Assembly (NCBI RefSeq): GCF_018128545.1
Contig: NZ_JAGSND010000001.1
Span: 420,153-484,152 of the forward strand
Direction: 5' to 3'
Length of the DNA: 64,000 nt
From: Sinanaerobacter chloroacetimidivorans
GTDB lineage: Bacteria > Bacillota > Clostridia > Peptostreptococcales > Anaerovoracaceae
This document shows, one piece after another, positions 53,576-63,172 of the stretch (its first letter is position 1; each line of letters opens with the position of its first letter). The translations under genes were made by a program, and so were the position numbers. The notes beneath the pieces are model-generated. The model had not been told where the DNA came from. It did not search any database and saw only the letters and a program-made list of their open reading frames with translations.

Positions 53576-54580
53576 TTATAACCCCATTCGTTCATCTGCA
53601 TATAGTACCTCGATTTTTCCATCTTTTCCTATGATGACAATCTCCTTATTGTAAGTATTTCCGACTTCATCGCGAAATATAAATATCTTGAAGTGCCATT
53701 CACCTGTTGCCGTATCATAAACAGAATCCGTCAGCTGATAATCTAAGCCGGAAAGCTTATCTTCAATCAATGAGTTATAATAATGCACGGCAGCAGAATT
53801 TTTTTCGATTCCCTGGTTGATTAAAGAACGATTGCAATCTTCAACGGACTTTAATTCAGGAATTTTATAATGTCTGGATATGGTCAAATCATCGCTGCTT
53901 TCATTCTCTGCAATTCCGGCAGCAGATTCTGAAGAAACATTACCTGATTCCTGGACACGATCCTCAGCACTGCTGTCCTCAGCCAGATATAACTGTACCT
54001 GCGGCGTCTGCGGCATTTCTTCCCTGGCTTCTTTGGAGGCTGCCTCCTGTTTCTTTAATGAATCGGCTGTAAAGCTTTCCTGTTGATCCTGCACAGCAGC
54101 GTCCTGCTCAGGCAATTTCATCATGGACAATGCTTCCGGAGTCAATTCATCGGCTTCCGTTCCCATAGCGGAATACTGTTTAGATTCAAGACCTGATTGG
54201 TTACTGCCGATCATTTTTTCCGGAAGTATTCCGGCAATATCTTGATAAAATCCGAAGGATAATACTCCCACGGCAAAAACAGCAGCAATGGAACCCGCTA
54301 AACGCCACTTGTTTTTCAATATTTTTTTATGATAAATACTGATCACATTTGACTTTGATTTTTCTTCGGCTAAAGCTGCCTTCCACTTCATTTCAAAGGA
54401 AGCAGGAAGAGCAGCCTCAGGAATCTCTCTGAGATGATTCACCATGTCTGCAATATCAGTATACTCCTTTTTACAGGAAACACAAGTAGCCAGATGTTCT
54501 TCTACTTCTTTCACCAGGCTCTCTTCCAGCATATCATCGATATAAAGCGAGAGCACATCTCTTATTTCATTACAATTCAT
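53576..54580 (-). CDS. Zinc-finger (zf-HC2) anti-sigma factor with long outer domain
   Basis: 334 residues. The N-terminus has the anti-sigma zinc motif HLATCVSCKKEY (His-x3-Cys-x2-Cys), a membrane helix at about 97-116, and an outer region of about 215 residues that is rich in Glu/Ser/Gln and ends in a small folded domain (KIEVLYADERM). It binds the ECF sigma factor encoded just upstream and releases it on an envelope signal. ATG 54580 follows GGAGGGAG; a GTG at 54583 is too near that site. polA follows after three bases. Confidence 0.88.
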   Translation of the reverse strand: MNCNEIRDVLSLYIDDMLEESLVKEVEEHLATCVSCKKEYTDIADMVNHLREIPEAALPASFEMKWKAALAEEKSKSNVISIYHKKILKNKWRLAGSIAAVFAVGVLSFGFYQDIAGILPEKMIGSNQSGLESKQYSAMGTEADELTPEALSMMKLPEQDAAVQDQQESFTADSLKKQEAASKEAREEMPQTPQVQLYLAEDSSAEDRVQESGNVSSESAAGIAENESSDDLTISRHYKIPELKSVEDCNRSLINQGIEKNSAAVHYYNSLIEDKLSGLDYQLTDSVYDTATGEWHFKIFIFRDEVGNTYNKEIVIIGKDGKIEVLYADERMGL

Positions 54581-54655
54581 CACGCTCTCCCTCCTTTGAT
54601 TGAAATCGTGTCATACTATTTATTTTAACCCCTTTATTCATTAGACGATAAAATT

Positions 54656-55231
54656 TTAATTTTGTTCCAAAAGAATTTCGCGTAATCGTAATCGAGCTCG
54701 ATTCAGCCTTGATTTTACCGTTCCGATGGAACAATCAAGAATGTCGCTGATTTCCTCGTAGGAAAATCCCTGCACATCTCTAAGTATGACGATTTCCTTC
54801 TGATCGATGCTTAGTTTGTCCAAACCGGATAATATCTCATTCGATTTTTCCTTTTTTTCATAGACTTCTTCAGGGGCGCTGGTATTATCAGGTATTTCCA
54901 TGATGGTTTCTTTATCGTCTTCTACCTTATATATGCTGTCAGTTGTTTTTCTGTTATTGTTTTTCCTGAGCATATCATTACAGGTATTTACAACGATTCG
55001 ATAGACCCAGGTGTCAAACCGGCTATCCTCTTTAAATTTATGCAGATGCCTGAAAATTTTAATAAAGCTCTCCTGGAGCGCATCCATAGCATCCTCTTCA
55101 TTCTTTAAATATCGATAGGCAATATTATAGGCTCGATTCTGACACCCTAAAATAAGGGATTCGAAACTACTCTCATCCCCTGACTTTGCCTTTTTAATTA
55201 ATTGTTTTTCCCTCTGGTCCTCTAACATCCT
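54656..55231 (-). CDS. ECF sigma factor, SigW-like
   Basis: About 191 residues. Region 2 is ENRAYNIAYRYLKNEEDAMD-like sequence (visible: NIAYRYLKNEEDAMDALQES, FDTWVYRIVVNTC) and region 4 is QKEIVILRDVQGFSYEEISD with SIGTVKSRLNRAR. The zinc-finger anti-sigma gene follows on the same strand. It probably controls envelope-stress or antimicrobial-peptide genes and its own operon. The start is uncertain: ATG 55231 and 55237 and TTG 55246 are all in frame; 55231 has the best spacing to AAGGG. Confidence 0.92.
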   Translation of the reverse strand, partial: RMLEDQREKQLIKKAKSGDESSFESLILGCQNRAYNIAYRYLKNEEDAMDALQESFIKIFRHLHKFKEDSRFDTWVYRIVVNTCNDMLRKNNNRKTTDSIYKVEDDKETIMEIPDNTSAPEEVYEKKEKSNEILSGLDKLSIDQKEIVILRDVQGFSYEEISDILDCSIGTVKSRLNRARLRLREILLEQN

Positions 55232-55303
55232 CATATCCCTTTTCAAAAGACGTAAATCTTGATATAATGATTATAACATTAAAATCAAGGAGACAAAAGA
55301 AAA

Positions 55304-56101
55304 ATGTACGATTATCATACCCATACTTCATATTCTGATGATTGCAGCACACCCATGAAGGATATGATAGAACAGGCCTGTGCCATAGGGCTTACTGAAC
55401 TTGCCATAACAGATCATTACGACCCTGATTATCCTGATAAAGATTATCCCTTTGATCTGGCTTATGAAAGCTATCAAAAGGCTTTAATAGAAGCTCAAGA
55501 AAAATACAAAAATAGAATTAAAATTGTGAAGGGCGTTGAAATTGGAATACAGCACGGTAATACCTTAAAAAAATGTGAATTTATAGCAGGAAATTTTCCA
55601 TATGATTTTGTTCTTGGATCCTTCCACTGTGCGGAAGGTTTTGAATTATACGGGAACAGTTATTTTCTGAACCGATCTACGGAAGACTCCTATCTCGCTT
55701 TCTATCAATATATGTATGATTGCTTAAAGCTCTATAAAAATTATGATGTGCTGGGTCATTTCAATATCATTGACAGATATTCGAACAAAATGCCTTCCCC
55801 TTCCCTTTATATGGACATTGTGGAAACTATCTTAAAGCTGATCATCGATGACGGAAAAGGAATCGAAATCAATACCTCAAGCTTCCGGTACGGTATGGGG
55901 GAACGAACGACTCCCGCCAAAGAAATTTTGCAATTATATAAGGATCTTGGAGGAGAGATCATTACAACAGGCTCGGATGCCCATAAACCGGAGGATCTCG
56001 GTTATCAGCTGGAATATGCCGAACATATGATTAAATCTGCAGGAATTCGTTATATTACGACTTTTGAGAACAGGGTACCGAAGTTTATCAAATTGGACTA
56101 G
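55304..56101 (+). CDS. PHP-domain phosphatase (histidinol-phosphatase HisJ-like)
   Basis: 265 residues. The PHP metal motifs are present: DYHTHTSYSDD, AITDHYDP, GVEIGIQ, GSFHCAEG, LGHFNI and TTGSDAHKPEDLG. This matches the HisJ-type histidinol-phosphatase subfamily, which hydrolyses L-histidinol phosphate in histidine synthesis, though relatives act on other phosphates. No other his genes are nearby, so the substrate is unproven. AAGGAGACA precedes the ATG. It is divergent from the ECF sigma operon and shares its promoter region (two opposed TATAAT boxes at about 55262-55276). Confidence 0.88.
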   Translation: MYDYHTHTSYSDDCSTPMKDMIEQACAIGLTELAITDHYDPDYPDKDYPFDLAYESYQKALIEAQEKYKNRIKIVKGVEIGIQHGNTLKKCEFIAGNFPYDFVLGSFHCAEGFELYGNSYFLNRSTEDSYLAFYQYMYDCLKLYKNYDVLGHFNIIDRYSNKMPSPSLYMDIVETILKLIIDDGKGIEINTSSFRYGMGERTTPAKEILQLYKDLGGEIITTGSDAHKPEDLGYQLEYAEHMIKSAGIRYITTFENRVPKFIKLD

Positions 56102-56113
56102 GATAATCCAGGG

Positions 56114-56485
56114 TCATCTTTTCGCCTGTTTATATCTGGCCAATGCTTCCTCATCCTTTATCTCCAGCCCCTTTTCTCCTGCCAGGTTTTCCAGATGATG
56201 AGTAAATTCATGGCGAAGAACCTCGCGCAGCTTACTTTTCAGTCTCTCATGGGACAGATTGCCATATAAAGTTTCAAAGGATCCGAAATAGATGACAATA
56301 TATCTGCCCATGCCGGGACTATACCGGTATTGGCCCATGATATATAAATCATTATTTTTCGCTTCCGGGTTGATCACTGTATCCGGCAGCAAAAGGATTC
56401 CGCCGTTTAATTCCTTATAAAATTCCTGCGGCAGTTCTTCTGCCAATTCATCCAGCAGTTCCTGCACTTCTTCTATGGTTATCAT
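56114..56485 (-). CDS. Zincin-like metallopeptidase family protein
   Basis: 123 residues. The catalytic motif is LRHEFTHHLENLAG near residue 90, preceded by IVIYFGSFETLYG; this is the small zincin-like family (PF06262 type) common in Firmicutes and Actinobacteria. It lacks a signal peptide. Targets are unknown. It is convergent with the PHP gene, 12 bases apart. Confidence 0.85.
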   Translation of the reverse strand: MITIEEVQELLDELAEELPQEFYKELNGGILLLPDTVINPEAKNNDLYIMGQYRYSPGMGRYIVIYFGSFETLYGNLSHERLKSKLREVLRHEFTHHLENLAGEKGLEIKDEEALARYKQAKR

Positions 56486-56608
56486 ACGCTCACTTCCATT
56501 TCTTAAATTTGGATACTTTACTTGGGCCGTTTATTTGATTTTCATTAAGGGCTATATAACATAAGAAAACTGTGATAATTTAAAACTATATTCATATGAT
56601 AACATAAA

Positions 56609-56655
56609 AATCTGCTGTCATTCAAATAATTGAAAGAACAGCAGATTCTATTTTT
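56609..56655. terminator. Terminator after the P1 peptidase gene
   Basis: Stem AATCTGCTGT/ACAGCAGATT, 19-base loop, with T-runs on both strands (TTTTTA on the minus strand). Confidence 0.75.
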
Positions 56656-56739
56656 TATTAAATTTAAAAAATATTTAATATAAATATATTTCATCGAGTA
56701 CTTATTTCAGAACGCGCTTCATGATAGAAACCGGGTTCC

Positions 56740-57702
56740 TTAATAAAAATCTTTTGCAGCCTTTAACCCATAAGCAGGCTCCGCCATTCTGGCAGCCCTG
56801 TTGATGGCTCTGGCCATCACATCTGTTGCTAAAGCACCTACAGCATCCGGCATGACCTCTACCTCCCCGGTAGCCATTACGAAAATGGTATCCCCATCCG
56901 CCATGGTGTGCACCGGTCTGATTGCTCTTGCAAATCCATTATGGGCGATGGATGCAAGTTTATTGGCCTGGGATTTCGTCAGTTTAGCATTGGTAACGAT
57001 GCAGCCTATGGTTGTATTTCCGCTGAATACATTTTTATCATCGGCATACTGAGCATACATGGCTTCTTCCGTATTCCACAGCGCAGTGTTGTCTTCATTT
57101 AACAGACCCGCAATTCTCTTTCCTGTGTCTGCATCCACCACATCTCCCAGAGCATTGACGGCAACAATAGCCGCTGCCTGAAGCTCCCCGATCTGCAATG
57201 CATAAGTGCCCAGCCCGCTTTTCATCATATGGTCGACACCCTGAAACTTTCCTACGGAAGCACCGGTGCCTGCTCCCACATTACCTTCTGCAACCGGACC
57301 GCTGCCGGCATTGACACAAGCCTGATATCCCATCGCCTTATCCGGTCTGGATTTTGGGTCTCCTACTACCAGGTCAAAGAGAGAAGCACCGCAAACGATA
57401 GGAACTACCCCGACACCGACATCAAAGCCTACACCCTTTTCCTCTAAAAAAGCCATGGCGCCGGAACCGGCATCAAGCCCGTAGGCACTTCCGCCGCTAA
57501 GCATCACTGCATGGATCTGCTCCACCATATTGATTGGCTTTAAAAGCTCTGTTTCTCTTGATGCAGGACCTCCGCCTCTTACGTCGACTCCGGCCCAGGC
57601 ACCCTGTTCGCAAATAATGACGGTGCAGCCGGTGGCTCCCACCGGATCCTGTGCGTGACCAACCTTAATTCCTTTGATGTCCGTGATTTTAATTTCTTTC
57701 AT
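56740..57702 (-). CDS. P1-family (S58) peptidase, DmpA/BapA-like
   Basis: 320 residues from ATG 57702, with AAGGGTG upstream. Motifs: GIKVGHAQDPVGATGCTVIICE at the N-terminus, RGGGPASRETELL, MLSGGSAYGLDA and the self-cleavage site GNTTIGCIVTNAKL, where Thr becomes the N-terminal nucleophile. The family processes itself into two chains and releases N-terminal residues, including D- or beta-amino acids. It lies 14 bases after the OPT transporter gene, so uptake and hydrolysis of peptides are linked. It is complete. Confidence 0.93.
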   Translation of the reverse strand: MKEIKITDIKGIKVGHAQDPVGATGCTVIICEQGAWAGVDVRGGGPASRETELLKPINMVEQIHAVMLSGGSAYGLDAGSGAMAFLEEKGVGFDVGVGVVPIVCGASLFDLVVGDPKSRPDKAMGYQACVNAGSGPVAEGNVGAGTGASVGKFQGVDHMMKSGLGTYALQIGELQAAAIVAVNALGDVVDADTGKRIAGLLNEDNTALWNTEEAMYAQYADDKNVFSGNTTIGCIVTNAKLTKSQANKLASIAHNGFARAIRPVHTMADGDTIFVMATGEVEVMPDAVGALATDVMARAINRAARMAEPAYGLKAAKDFY

Positions 57703-57716
57703 GTAATTCACCCTTA

Positions 57717-59366
57717 CTATAATGCGCTCATTCCTTGAATTGCCTGAATCAGTGCAATGATAACACCTATAACAGCTTCACCGCCCAGTAAACCGGAAGC
57801 GATGATCAGACCGGTTCCTTTCTTATCCCAATCAGGAGCAGCCTTTTCCACAACAAACTTCAATGCGCCGCCGATAAAGGCTGTAGCGGAAAGGTAGAAC
57901 GGAAGGTAAACACCAAGCCCCAGTGTCATCACAGGGAAGTTTACACAATATAGTACACATCCTGCTACCAGACCGATGAGGAAAGAAGTCATATGCGGAA
58001 TGCCGCCTACCATGGCAGCAACAGCACCTGCCTGCGGTGCGATAAACATTTCTGGATTACCAAAGGCTTCCGGACCATAAGCAGTAAGAATAACATAGAA
58101 AACGCCTACGGATACAAAAGCACCGATAATACCACCTATGCATTCACCAATCCACTGAGCTTTCGGATCTGATTTTAAAAGATGGCCGGCTTTGAAGTCA
58201 TTCATAACATCTCCGGATAAACCGCAGGCAATAGCAACCACAGCAGCAACCAGGAACGCTTCCGTATGACCAAGGCCGGATACGGCTTTGGCAGCCAGAA
58301 GTACGATGATACCAAATACCTCCATGGGGTTAATTCCCGTCTGCCCTACGATCTGAGCAGACATGGAAGTGGCAAGCCAAACACCAAGCAAGGTGATAAT
58401 GCTGGCGATGATGCCCATGTCACAGACGATTGTAAATACAAAAGCAAGAATGACCATGACGATGGGTGCCCATCGAAGATTGATAAAGCTGCCCGACATG
58501 GCACCTTTGCTGAACATTGGTCCAAAGATTTCCTTAGCCTTAGGAAGGATCCCTTTTACGATAATTCCCACACCGGTTCCTACCATCAGACCGATACCCA
58601 AAGAAGATTTAATGGCGGAAGCAGTGCCGGCGTCCCACCATCCCCAGGCCGTTCCGCCAATGACGATGCCGAAATCTCCTATAATGGCTCCAAGGAACCA
58701 AACACCGATGAAAAGAGGTCCGATTATGTAACCCACTGCAATCAGCATTGGGGAAAGCCAGATTCCGCCGTATACACCTTTGCCGACTAAACTGGAATTC
58801 ATGATGGTAGCGGGTATGGCGGCAAACCAATCTCTCAATACGGTGAAGATCGCTGCAATTCCCAATGATATAAACAGTGTCAATGATTTTTGGCCGCCCT
58901 CATCTCCGACGATCAGGGTCTCTGCTGCCGCCTGACCCATTGGATAGGGCAGCTCTTTGGTAACTACAAAATATTTACGGATAAGTGCAGTAAAAATTAA
59001 GCCCAGGATCACACCGCCGAATACGGTTGCGAATAATGCAGCCATACTCAGATCAGCTTCCTTATCCAGTATAAAGATACCTGGAATTGTGAAGGCAAGA
59101 CCTCCGGCAGTCATGGCACCTGCGGACATTGCAGTGTGGGTAACGTTTATTTCATTGATGTTTGTGTTTCCCAGCACTTTGAGGCAGAACATGGATACCA
59201 ATGCTACGAAAATAATCGGCCAGGGCAAAGCACCAAGCTTCAGTGCAACATACATGGAACTCATGGTGAGTATGACTGCACCGATTGCACCGATAATCAT
59301 TCCACGAACGGTAAATTGTTCCTTGAAAGATATTGCGTACTTTACGCTTTTTTGGATATCTGACAT
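57717..59366 (-). CDS. OPT-family oligopeptide transporter
   Basis: 549 residues, with about 14-16 hydrophobic segments. Marks of the family: RGMIIGAIGAVILTMSSMY at the N-terminus, KELPYPMGQAAAETLIVGDE after the fourth segment and the GIIGAFVSVGVFY region. It imports oligopeptides or related amino-acid derivatives by proton coupling; archaeal/bacterial OPT members of this length lack the eukaryotic extension. AAGGAGGAAA precedes the ATG. The P1 peptidase gene follows. Confidence 0.92.
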   Translation of the reverse strand: MSDIQKSVKYAISFKEQFTVRGMIIGAIGAVILTMSSMYVALKLGALPWPIIFVALVSMFCLKVLGNTNINEINVTHTAMSAGAMTAGGLAFTIPGIFILDKEADLSMAALFATVFGGVILGLIFTALIRKYFVVTKELPYPMGQAAAETLIVGDEGGQKSLTLFISLGIAAIFTVLRDWFAAIPATIMNSSLVGKGVYGGIWLSPMLIAVGYIIGPLFIGVWFLGAIIGDFGIVIGGTAWGWWDAGTASAIKSSLGIGLMVGTGVGIIVKGILPKAKEIFGPMFSKGAMSGSFINLRWAPIVMVILAFVFTIVCDMGIIASIITLLGVWLATSMSAQIVGQTGINPMEVFGIIVLLAAKAVSGLGHTEAFLVAAVVAIACGLSGDVMNDFKAGHLLKSDPKAQWIGECIGGIIGAFVSVGVFYVILTAYGPEAFGNPEMFIAPQAGAVAAMVGGIPHMTSFLIGLVAGCVLYCVNFPVMTLGLGVYLPFYLSATAFIGGALKFVVEKAAPDWDKKGTGLIIASGLLGGEAVIGVIIALIQAIQGMSAL

Positions 59367-59578
59367 ATAATTTCCTCCTTTTTGAATTTTATAAATATTA
59401 TACTACCTTATCTAAAATATTTCCATTCATATCCTGTTAATTCCAAAGAAATTAAGTAAATAAATAGCTTTGTTCCATTCTGCAAAATATTCTTTTCTCT
59501 ATCCAAAATAATCTGTTATTTTTTCCCAGTTTGGCATGATACGGCATCGATCACAGGCTATAATTCTGGACATGACGA

Positions 59579-59602
59579 AAGGCAGATATGTCTATCTGCC
59601 TT
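59579..59602 (-). terminator. Hairpin after the amidohydrolase gene
   Basis: AAGGCAGATA/TATCTGCCTT with a 4-base loop, 49 bases past the stop codon. A weak T-run makes it a likely but not certain terminator. The rest of 59371-59650 shows no gene. Confidence 0.55.
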
Positions 59603-59650
59603 CCATAGTTGTTTAATTATTTTATTTTTCAGTGAACCGGCTCGCTTCAC

Positions 59651-61309
59651 CTATTCAGAATATCGTTCATATTCAACAATTCCGTCAATCATGGTTAAAT
59701 CAACCCTTACATCAAGAAGCTTATCCTCAGGCAACGACAGAATATCCTCCGACAGAACGATCAGATCCGCTAACTTTCCAACTTCAATGCTTCCCTTAAG
59801 TTCCTCTTCATAGCTGGAATATGCTCCGTTGTAAGTGTATAGTCTGATTGCTTCCAATAGGCTGATTGCCTGCCTTTGATCCACCGGTTCGTTGACAACC
59901 CTGTCGGTTCTGTTGACACAGGCGTCTATCAAAGCCATGGAACTTACAGGTCCCGATGGAGCATCACTTGCTATGGAAACCATAACACCGGCATCTATCA
60001 TACTCCGCAGTGCTGTAAAATAGGCCATACGTTTTTCTCCATAGAACTTAGTGTAGTTTCTGCCGTTCCACGCAATGAAACCGGGATTGCAGCTGGGGCA
60101 GATATTCATCTTCGCCATTCTTTCGATTAAATCCTGATCCACAATGGTACAATGTTCGATTCTATGGCGGGCAGATAGCCTGGGGTTTGTTTCAAAAGCC
60201 TTTTCAAAGCCTTCTACCATAAACTCTATGGCCAGATCGCCAACCGCATGGGCACTTGCCTGACAGCCTGCATCATTAATCATTTTGATATAGTCTGCAG
60301 TCTCTTCTCTGCTCCAGCCTAATATACCAGGTATATTGGGATCATGACTGTAAGGTTCCCTTGTAGCACAAGAGGGGCCGCTGGTACCTCCGTCTATCAT
60401 AAACTTACAGGTACCGATTCTGAAATGCTCATCACCGATGCCGCTTTCCAGGCCCAGAGCCAGAAAATGGCTGTTGTCTTCCATGGATACGGGTTTTCCA
60501 AAGATACTGTGGAGCATCATATAGACTCTTGGCTTAAATTTACCCTCACGGCAGAGACGCTGCATGATCTTATAGGATGGAGCATCACATTCACCCGCGT
60601 CGTGCACAGAAGTGATCCCGTTTTCCATTAGAAGCTGATTTGATTTCATAGCAGCTTCAATCTGTTGTTCATCTGTATAGACCACTTTACTCCAAAGGTA
60701 AAAATGGGTGTGATCCTTGACCATTCCGGTAAGTTTTCCATTCTCCACCACAATTTCGTCCTTTGCATATTTAGCTGCATCGGCAGGTGTGAAAACGCCG
60801 ATTGTCTCCAGAGCCTTGGAGTTATAAATGCACACATGGCCGCAGGTTCTCATGCATTGAACCGGGTGATCAGGTGCAGCTTCATCCAGTTCCTTAATCG
60901 TAATATGTCTTTTTTCTTCAATTCTGTTCTGATCGTAGCCCATCAGGGAAATCCACTGGCCTACCGGCCTTTTCTCTGCCGCTTTTCGAATCAAAGCCAG
61001 AATATCTTGAATCGACTTACAATTAGAATAACCGGTGTTAATGATAGCCGCATCCTCGTCATTTCCGAAAAAACCGTTTAAAATGGGATGGTAATGGGTG
61101 TCAATAAAACCCGGACAAAGGGTCTTTCCATTCAGGTCTATGACTTTTGTCTTTTCATCCGTTATTTTATCTATATCCTCATTGGATCCGACAAATACAA
61201 TCTTATTGCCTTTTATCCCTACGGCTTCTTCAATGGTGTCTTTTTTATCAACAGTTATTATCTTTCCGTTTTTAAATACCGTATCTACATACGAAAAATC
61301 AAAGTTCAT
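59651..61309 (-). CDS. Metal-dependent amidohydrolase (YtcJ-like)
   Basis: 552 residues. Metal-ligand motifs: GFIDTHYHPILNG (HxH), VHDAGECDAP, SAHAVGDLAI, HRIEHCTI and ASDAPSGP with the catalytic Asp. This is the YtcJ/N-substituted formamide deformylase-like group of the amidohydrolase superfamily, acting on amides or N-acyl compounds in the cytoplasm. It is the last gene behind a sodium symporter and a 2-oxoacid oxidoreductase, so a plausible role is to free an amino acid from an imported conjugate for oxidation. The substrate is an inference. Confidence 0.88.
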   Translation of the reverse strand: MNFDFSYVDTVFKNGKIITVDKKDTIEEAVGIKGNKIVFVGSNEDIDKITDEKTKVIDLNGKTLCPGFIDTHYHPILNGFFGNDEDAAIINTGYSNCKSIQDILALIRKAAEKRPVGQWISLMGYDQNRIEEKRHITIKELDEAAPDHPVQCMRTCGHVCIYNSKALETIGVFTPADAAKYAKDEIVVENGKLTGMVKDHTHFYLWSKVVYTDEQQIEAAMKSNQLLMENGITSVHDAGECDAPSYKIMQRLCREGKFKPRVYMMLHSIFGKPVSMEDNSHFLALGLESGIGDEHFRIGTCKFMIDGGTSGPSCATREPYSHDPNIPGILGWSREETADYIKMINDAGCQASAHAVGDLAIEFMVEGFEKAFETNPRLSARHRIEHCTIVDQDLIERMAKMNICPSCNPGFIAWNGRNYTKFYGEKRMAYFTALRSMIDAGVMVSIASDAPSGPVSSMALIDACVNRTDRVVNEPVDQRQAISLLEAIRLYTYNGAYSSYEEELKGSIEVGKLADLIVLSEDILSLPEDKLLDVRVDLTMIDGIVEYERYSE

Positions 61310-61336
61310 AATTATTGTCCCATAGACTGTCAGACG

Positions 61337-62827
61337 CTAATTGCTTTTTTCACTGAAGAACAGTTCGATGGTTTCATCACTGGGCTTTTTCCCAACGAGG
61401 CTGCCGATAATAAAAGCAATGATAGCAATTAAAATAGTGAAAACGATGTTGTGCATGCCAAAGAAGCTCAGTTTGAAATATCCGCAGTACAGGAAGAATC
61501 CAACACCGCAGACAAAAGATAAAATAGCTCCCGTAGCATTTGCCCTTTTCCAGTAGAGTCCGAATATAATCGGGCAAAGGAAAGCTGCTTCCAGACCGCC
61601 GAAAGCAAAGAGGTTGATCCAAACAATCAGATCCGGAGGAACCACAGCCATAGCAAATACGATGACACCGATCACAGCTGTTCCAATGGTACTCATCTTT
61701 CCGATTTTGGCATTAAATTTTTGTTCAGTTTCTTCAGTCTTATCCTTCACGATATAATTCAGGTAAATATCTTTTATAATTGCAGCGGAAGCCAGAATCA
61801 ACAGCGAAGATACCGTTGACATAACAGCAGCTAAAGGGGCGGCCAGGAACAGACCGGCTACCACCGGATGCATTACCTGAAGTACCACTGTCGGAATGAC
61901 CAGATCTGTAGAAGCAAGGTCAGCCGGTACCAGCACTTTTGCAAATACGCCGGCAATATGCATTCCAAGCATTAAGAATCCGATTACAATGGTTCCGTAG
62001 ATCATGGCATTATGTAATGACTTTGTGTCTTTAAAGCCCATGCCTCTTACCGCTGTTTGCGGAAGTCCGAGTACTCCAAGACCCACCAGGATCCAGAAAG
62101 ATAAAACATAGACTTTTGCTGAGCCGTTTCCTGTAGGAATGCTCCATTCCGGATTGATGACATCCAGTTTTGTTGTGATAGCATCAATACCTCCGCCTGC
62201 TTGAATGATTGCAAACAAAATGAGTATCGTACCGAATACCATAACCAAACCCTGGATCGTATCGGTGATAACGACAGCCTTAAAGCCTCCTATTGTAGTA
62301 TAAATCACTACAATCAGTGCAAACAGAGTCAGTCCGACGATGTAGGAATATCCCGTAACGGTTTGGAACAGTACCGCTCCTCCTATAAATTGGCCAATCA
62401 TCATAGCAATGAAAAACAGCACTAAGGCGATGGATGAAAGAATAACAACCGCAGGCGATTGATACCTGGCACGGAGATAGTCCGTAACGGTAACAGCATT
62501 GATTTTTCTTGAAATTACAGCAAATTTCTTTCCTAAGACACCCAAAATCAAAAAGGCGGTAGGAACCTGGATCATTGAAAGAAATACCCAGGAAAGTCCT
62601 CTTGCGGAAGCGACTCCGGGACCTCCAATAAAGCTGCTGGCACTTGTAAATGTAGCAATAAGGGTCATAGCGAGAACCAGTCCGCCCATGGACCTTCCCC
62701 CTATAAAGTACTGATTGATAAATCCGCTTTTATTTGCAGATGCCTGTTCTCTGCTGGCCCAAATCCCGACACCCAGATTAACCGCCAGATACAGTGCAAT
62801 TGGAACTACAATTAATAACTTATCCAT
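61337..62827 (-). CDS. Sodium:solute symporter (PanF-like SSS family)
   Basis: 496 residues with 13 or so membrane segments. FIGGRSMGGLVLAMTLIATF with the following SFIGGPGVA, and the later GFKAVVITDTIQGLVM, are SSS family marks. A 93-residue YhdT-type protein is encoded 20 bases upstream, a pair also seen for pantothenate permease PanF. The solute might be pantothenate, but the operon context favours an amino-acid or organic-acid derivative. AAGGGAGGGAA precedes the ATG. Confidence 0.9.
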   Translation of the reverse strand: MDKLLIVVPIALYLAVNLGVGIWASREQASANKSGFINQYFIGGRSMGGLVLAMTLIATFTSASSFIGGPGVASARGLSWVFLSMIQVPTAFLILGVLGKKFAVISRKINAVTVTDYLRARYQSPAVVILSSIALVLFFIAMMIGQFIGGAVLFQTVTGYSYIVGLTLFALIVVIYTTIGGFKAVVITDTIQGLVMVFGTILILFAIIQAGGGIDAITTKLDVINPEWSIPTGNGSAKVYVLSFWILVGLGVLGLPQTAVRGMGFKDTKSLHNAMIYGTIVIGFLMLGMHIAGVFAKVLVPADLASTDLVIPTVVLQVMHPVVAGLFLAAPLAAVMSTVSSLLILASAAIIKDIYLNYIVKDKTEETEQKFNAKIGKMSTIGTAVIGVIVFAMAVVPPDLIVWINLFAFGGLEAAFLCPIIFGLYWKRANATGAILSFVCGVGFFLYCGYFKLSFFGMHNIVFTILIAIIAFIIGSLVGKKPSDETIELFFSEKSN

Positions 62828-62847
62828 AAAAATTCCCTCCTTCCTTC

Positions 62848-63129
62848 TTAATTAACATCTGATTTGTCATCACTGTCCAGGTCAAAATCTTTGAAGATAA
62901 CCTTCACAAGGATAATAACTCCTACGGAAGTCAGTACCCAACCCATTACGCAGCTTAAGAAAAACCATAGCGGGAGCCCCATTACATACGTGTAGTCTGC
63001 CGGGGAGGTCGCTTCACCGATACCATAGCCGGTGAAGTACCACCAGAGAAAGAACACGACGTACAGGCCTATCGACCATAATGCTTCCTTGTTCATCTGA
63101 CGATTCCTGTCTTTTTCGGACAATTTCAT
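62848..63129 (-). CDS. yhdT: YhdT-like small membrane partner of the symporter
   Basis: 93 residues with two membrane segments (about 17-34 and 50-80: WSIGLYVVFFLWWYFTGYGIG, LPLWFFLSCVMGWVLTSVGVI) and an acidic C-terminal tail. This matches YhdT (DUF997), which is encoded next to PanF-like symporters in many bacteria. Its role is probably an accessory subunit. AAGGAGGTAAACGT precedes the ATG. It follows the oxidoreductase gamma-subunit gene by 43 bases. Confidence 0.88.
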   Translation of the reverse strand: MKLSEKDRNRQMNKEALWSIGLYVVFFLWWYFTGYGIGEATSPADYTYVMGLPLWFFLSCVMGWVLTSVGVIILVKVIFKDFDLDSDDKSDVN

Positions 63130-63172
63130 ACGTTTACCTCCTTTTTTAATTGTACTTGAGGAATAAAAATTT

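Noticed and set aside
59531..59550. Sigma-54-like promoter TTTGGCATGATACGGCAT
   Set aside because: The GG to GC spacing is nine instead of ten bases and there is no gene downstream on the plus strand.
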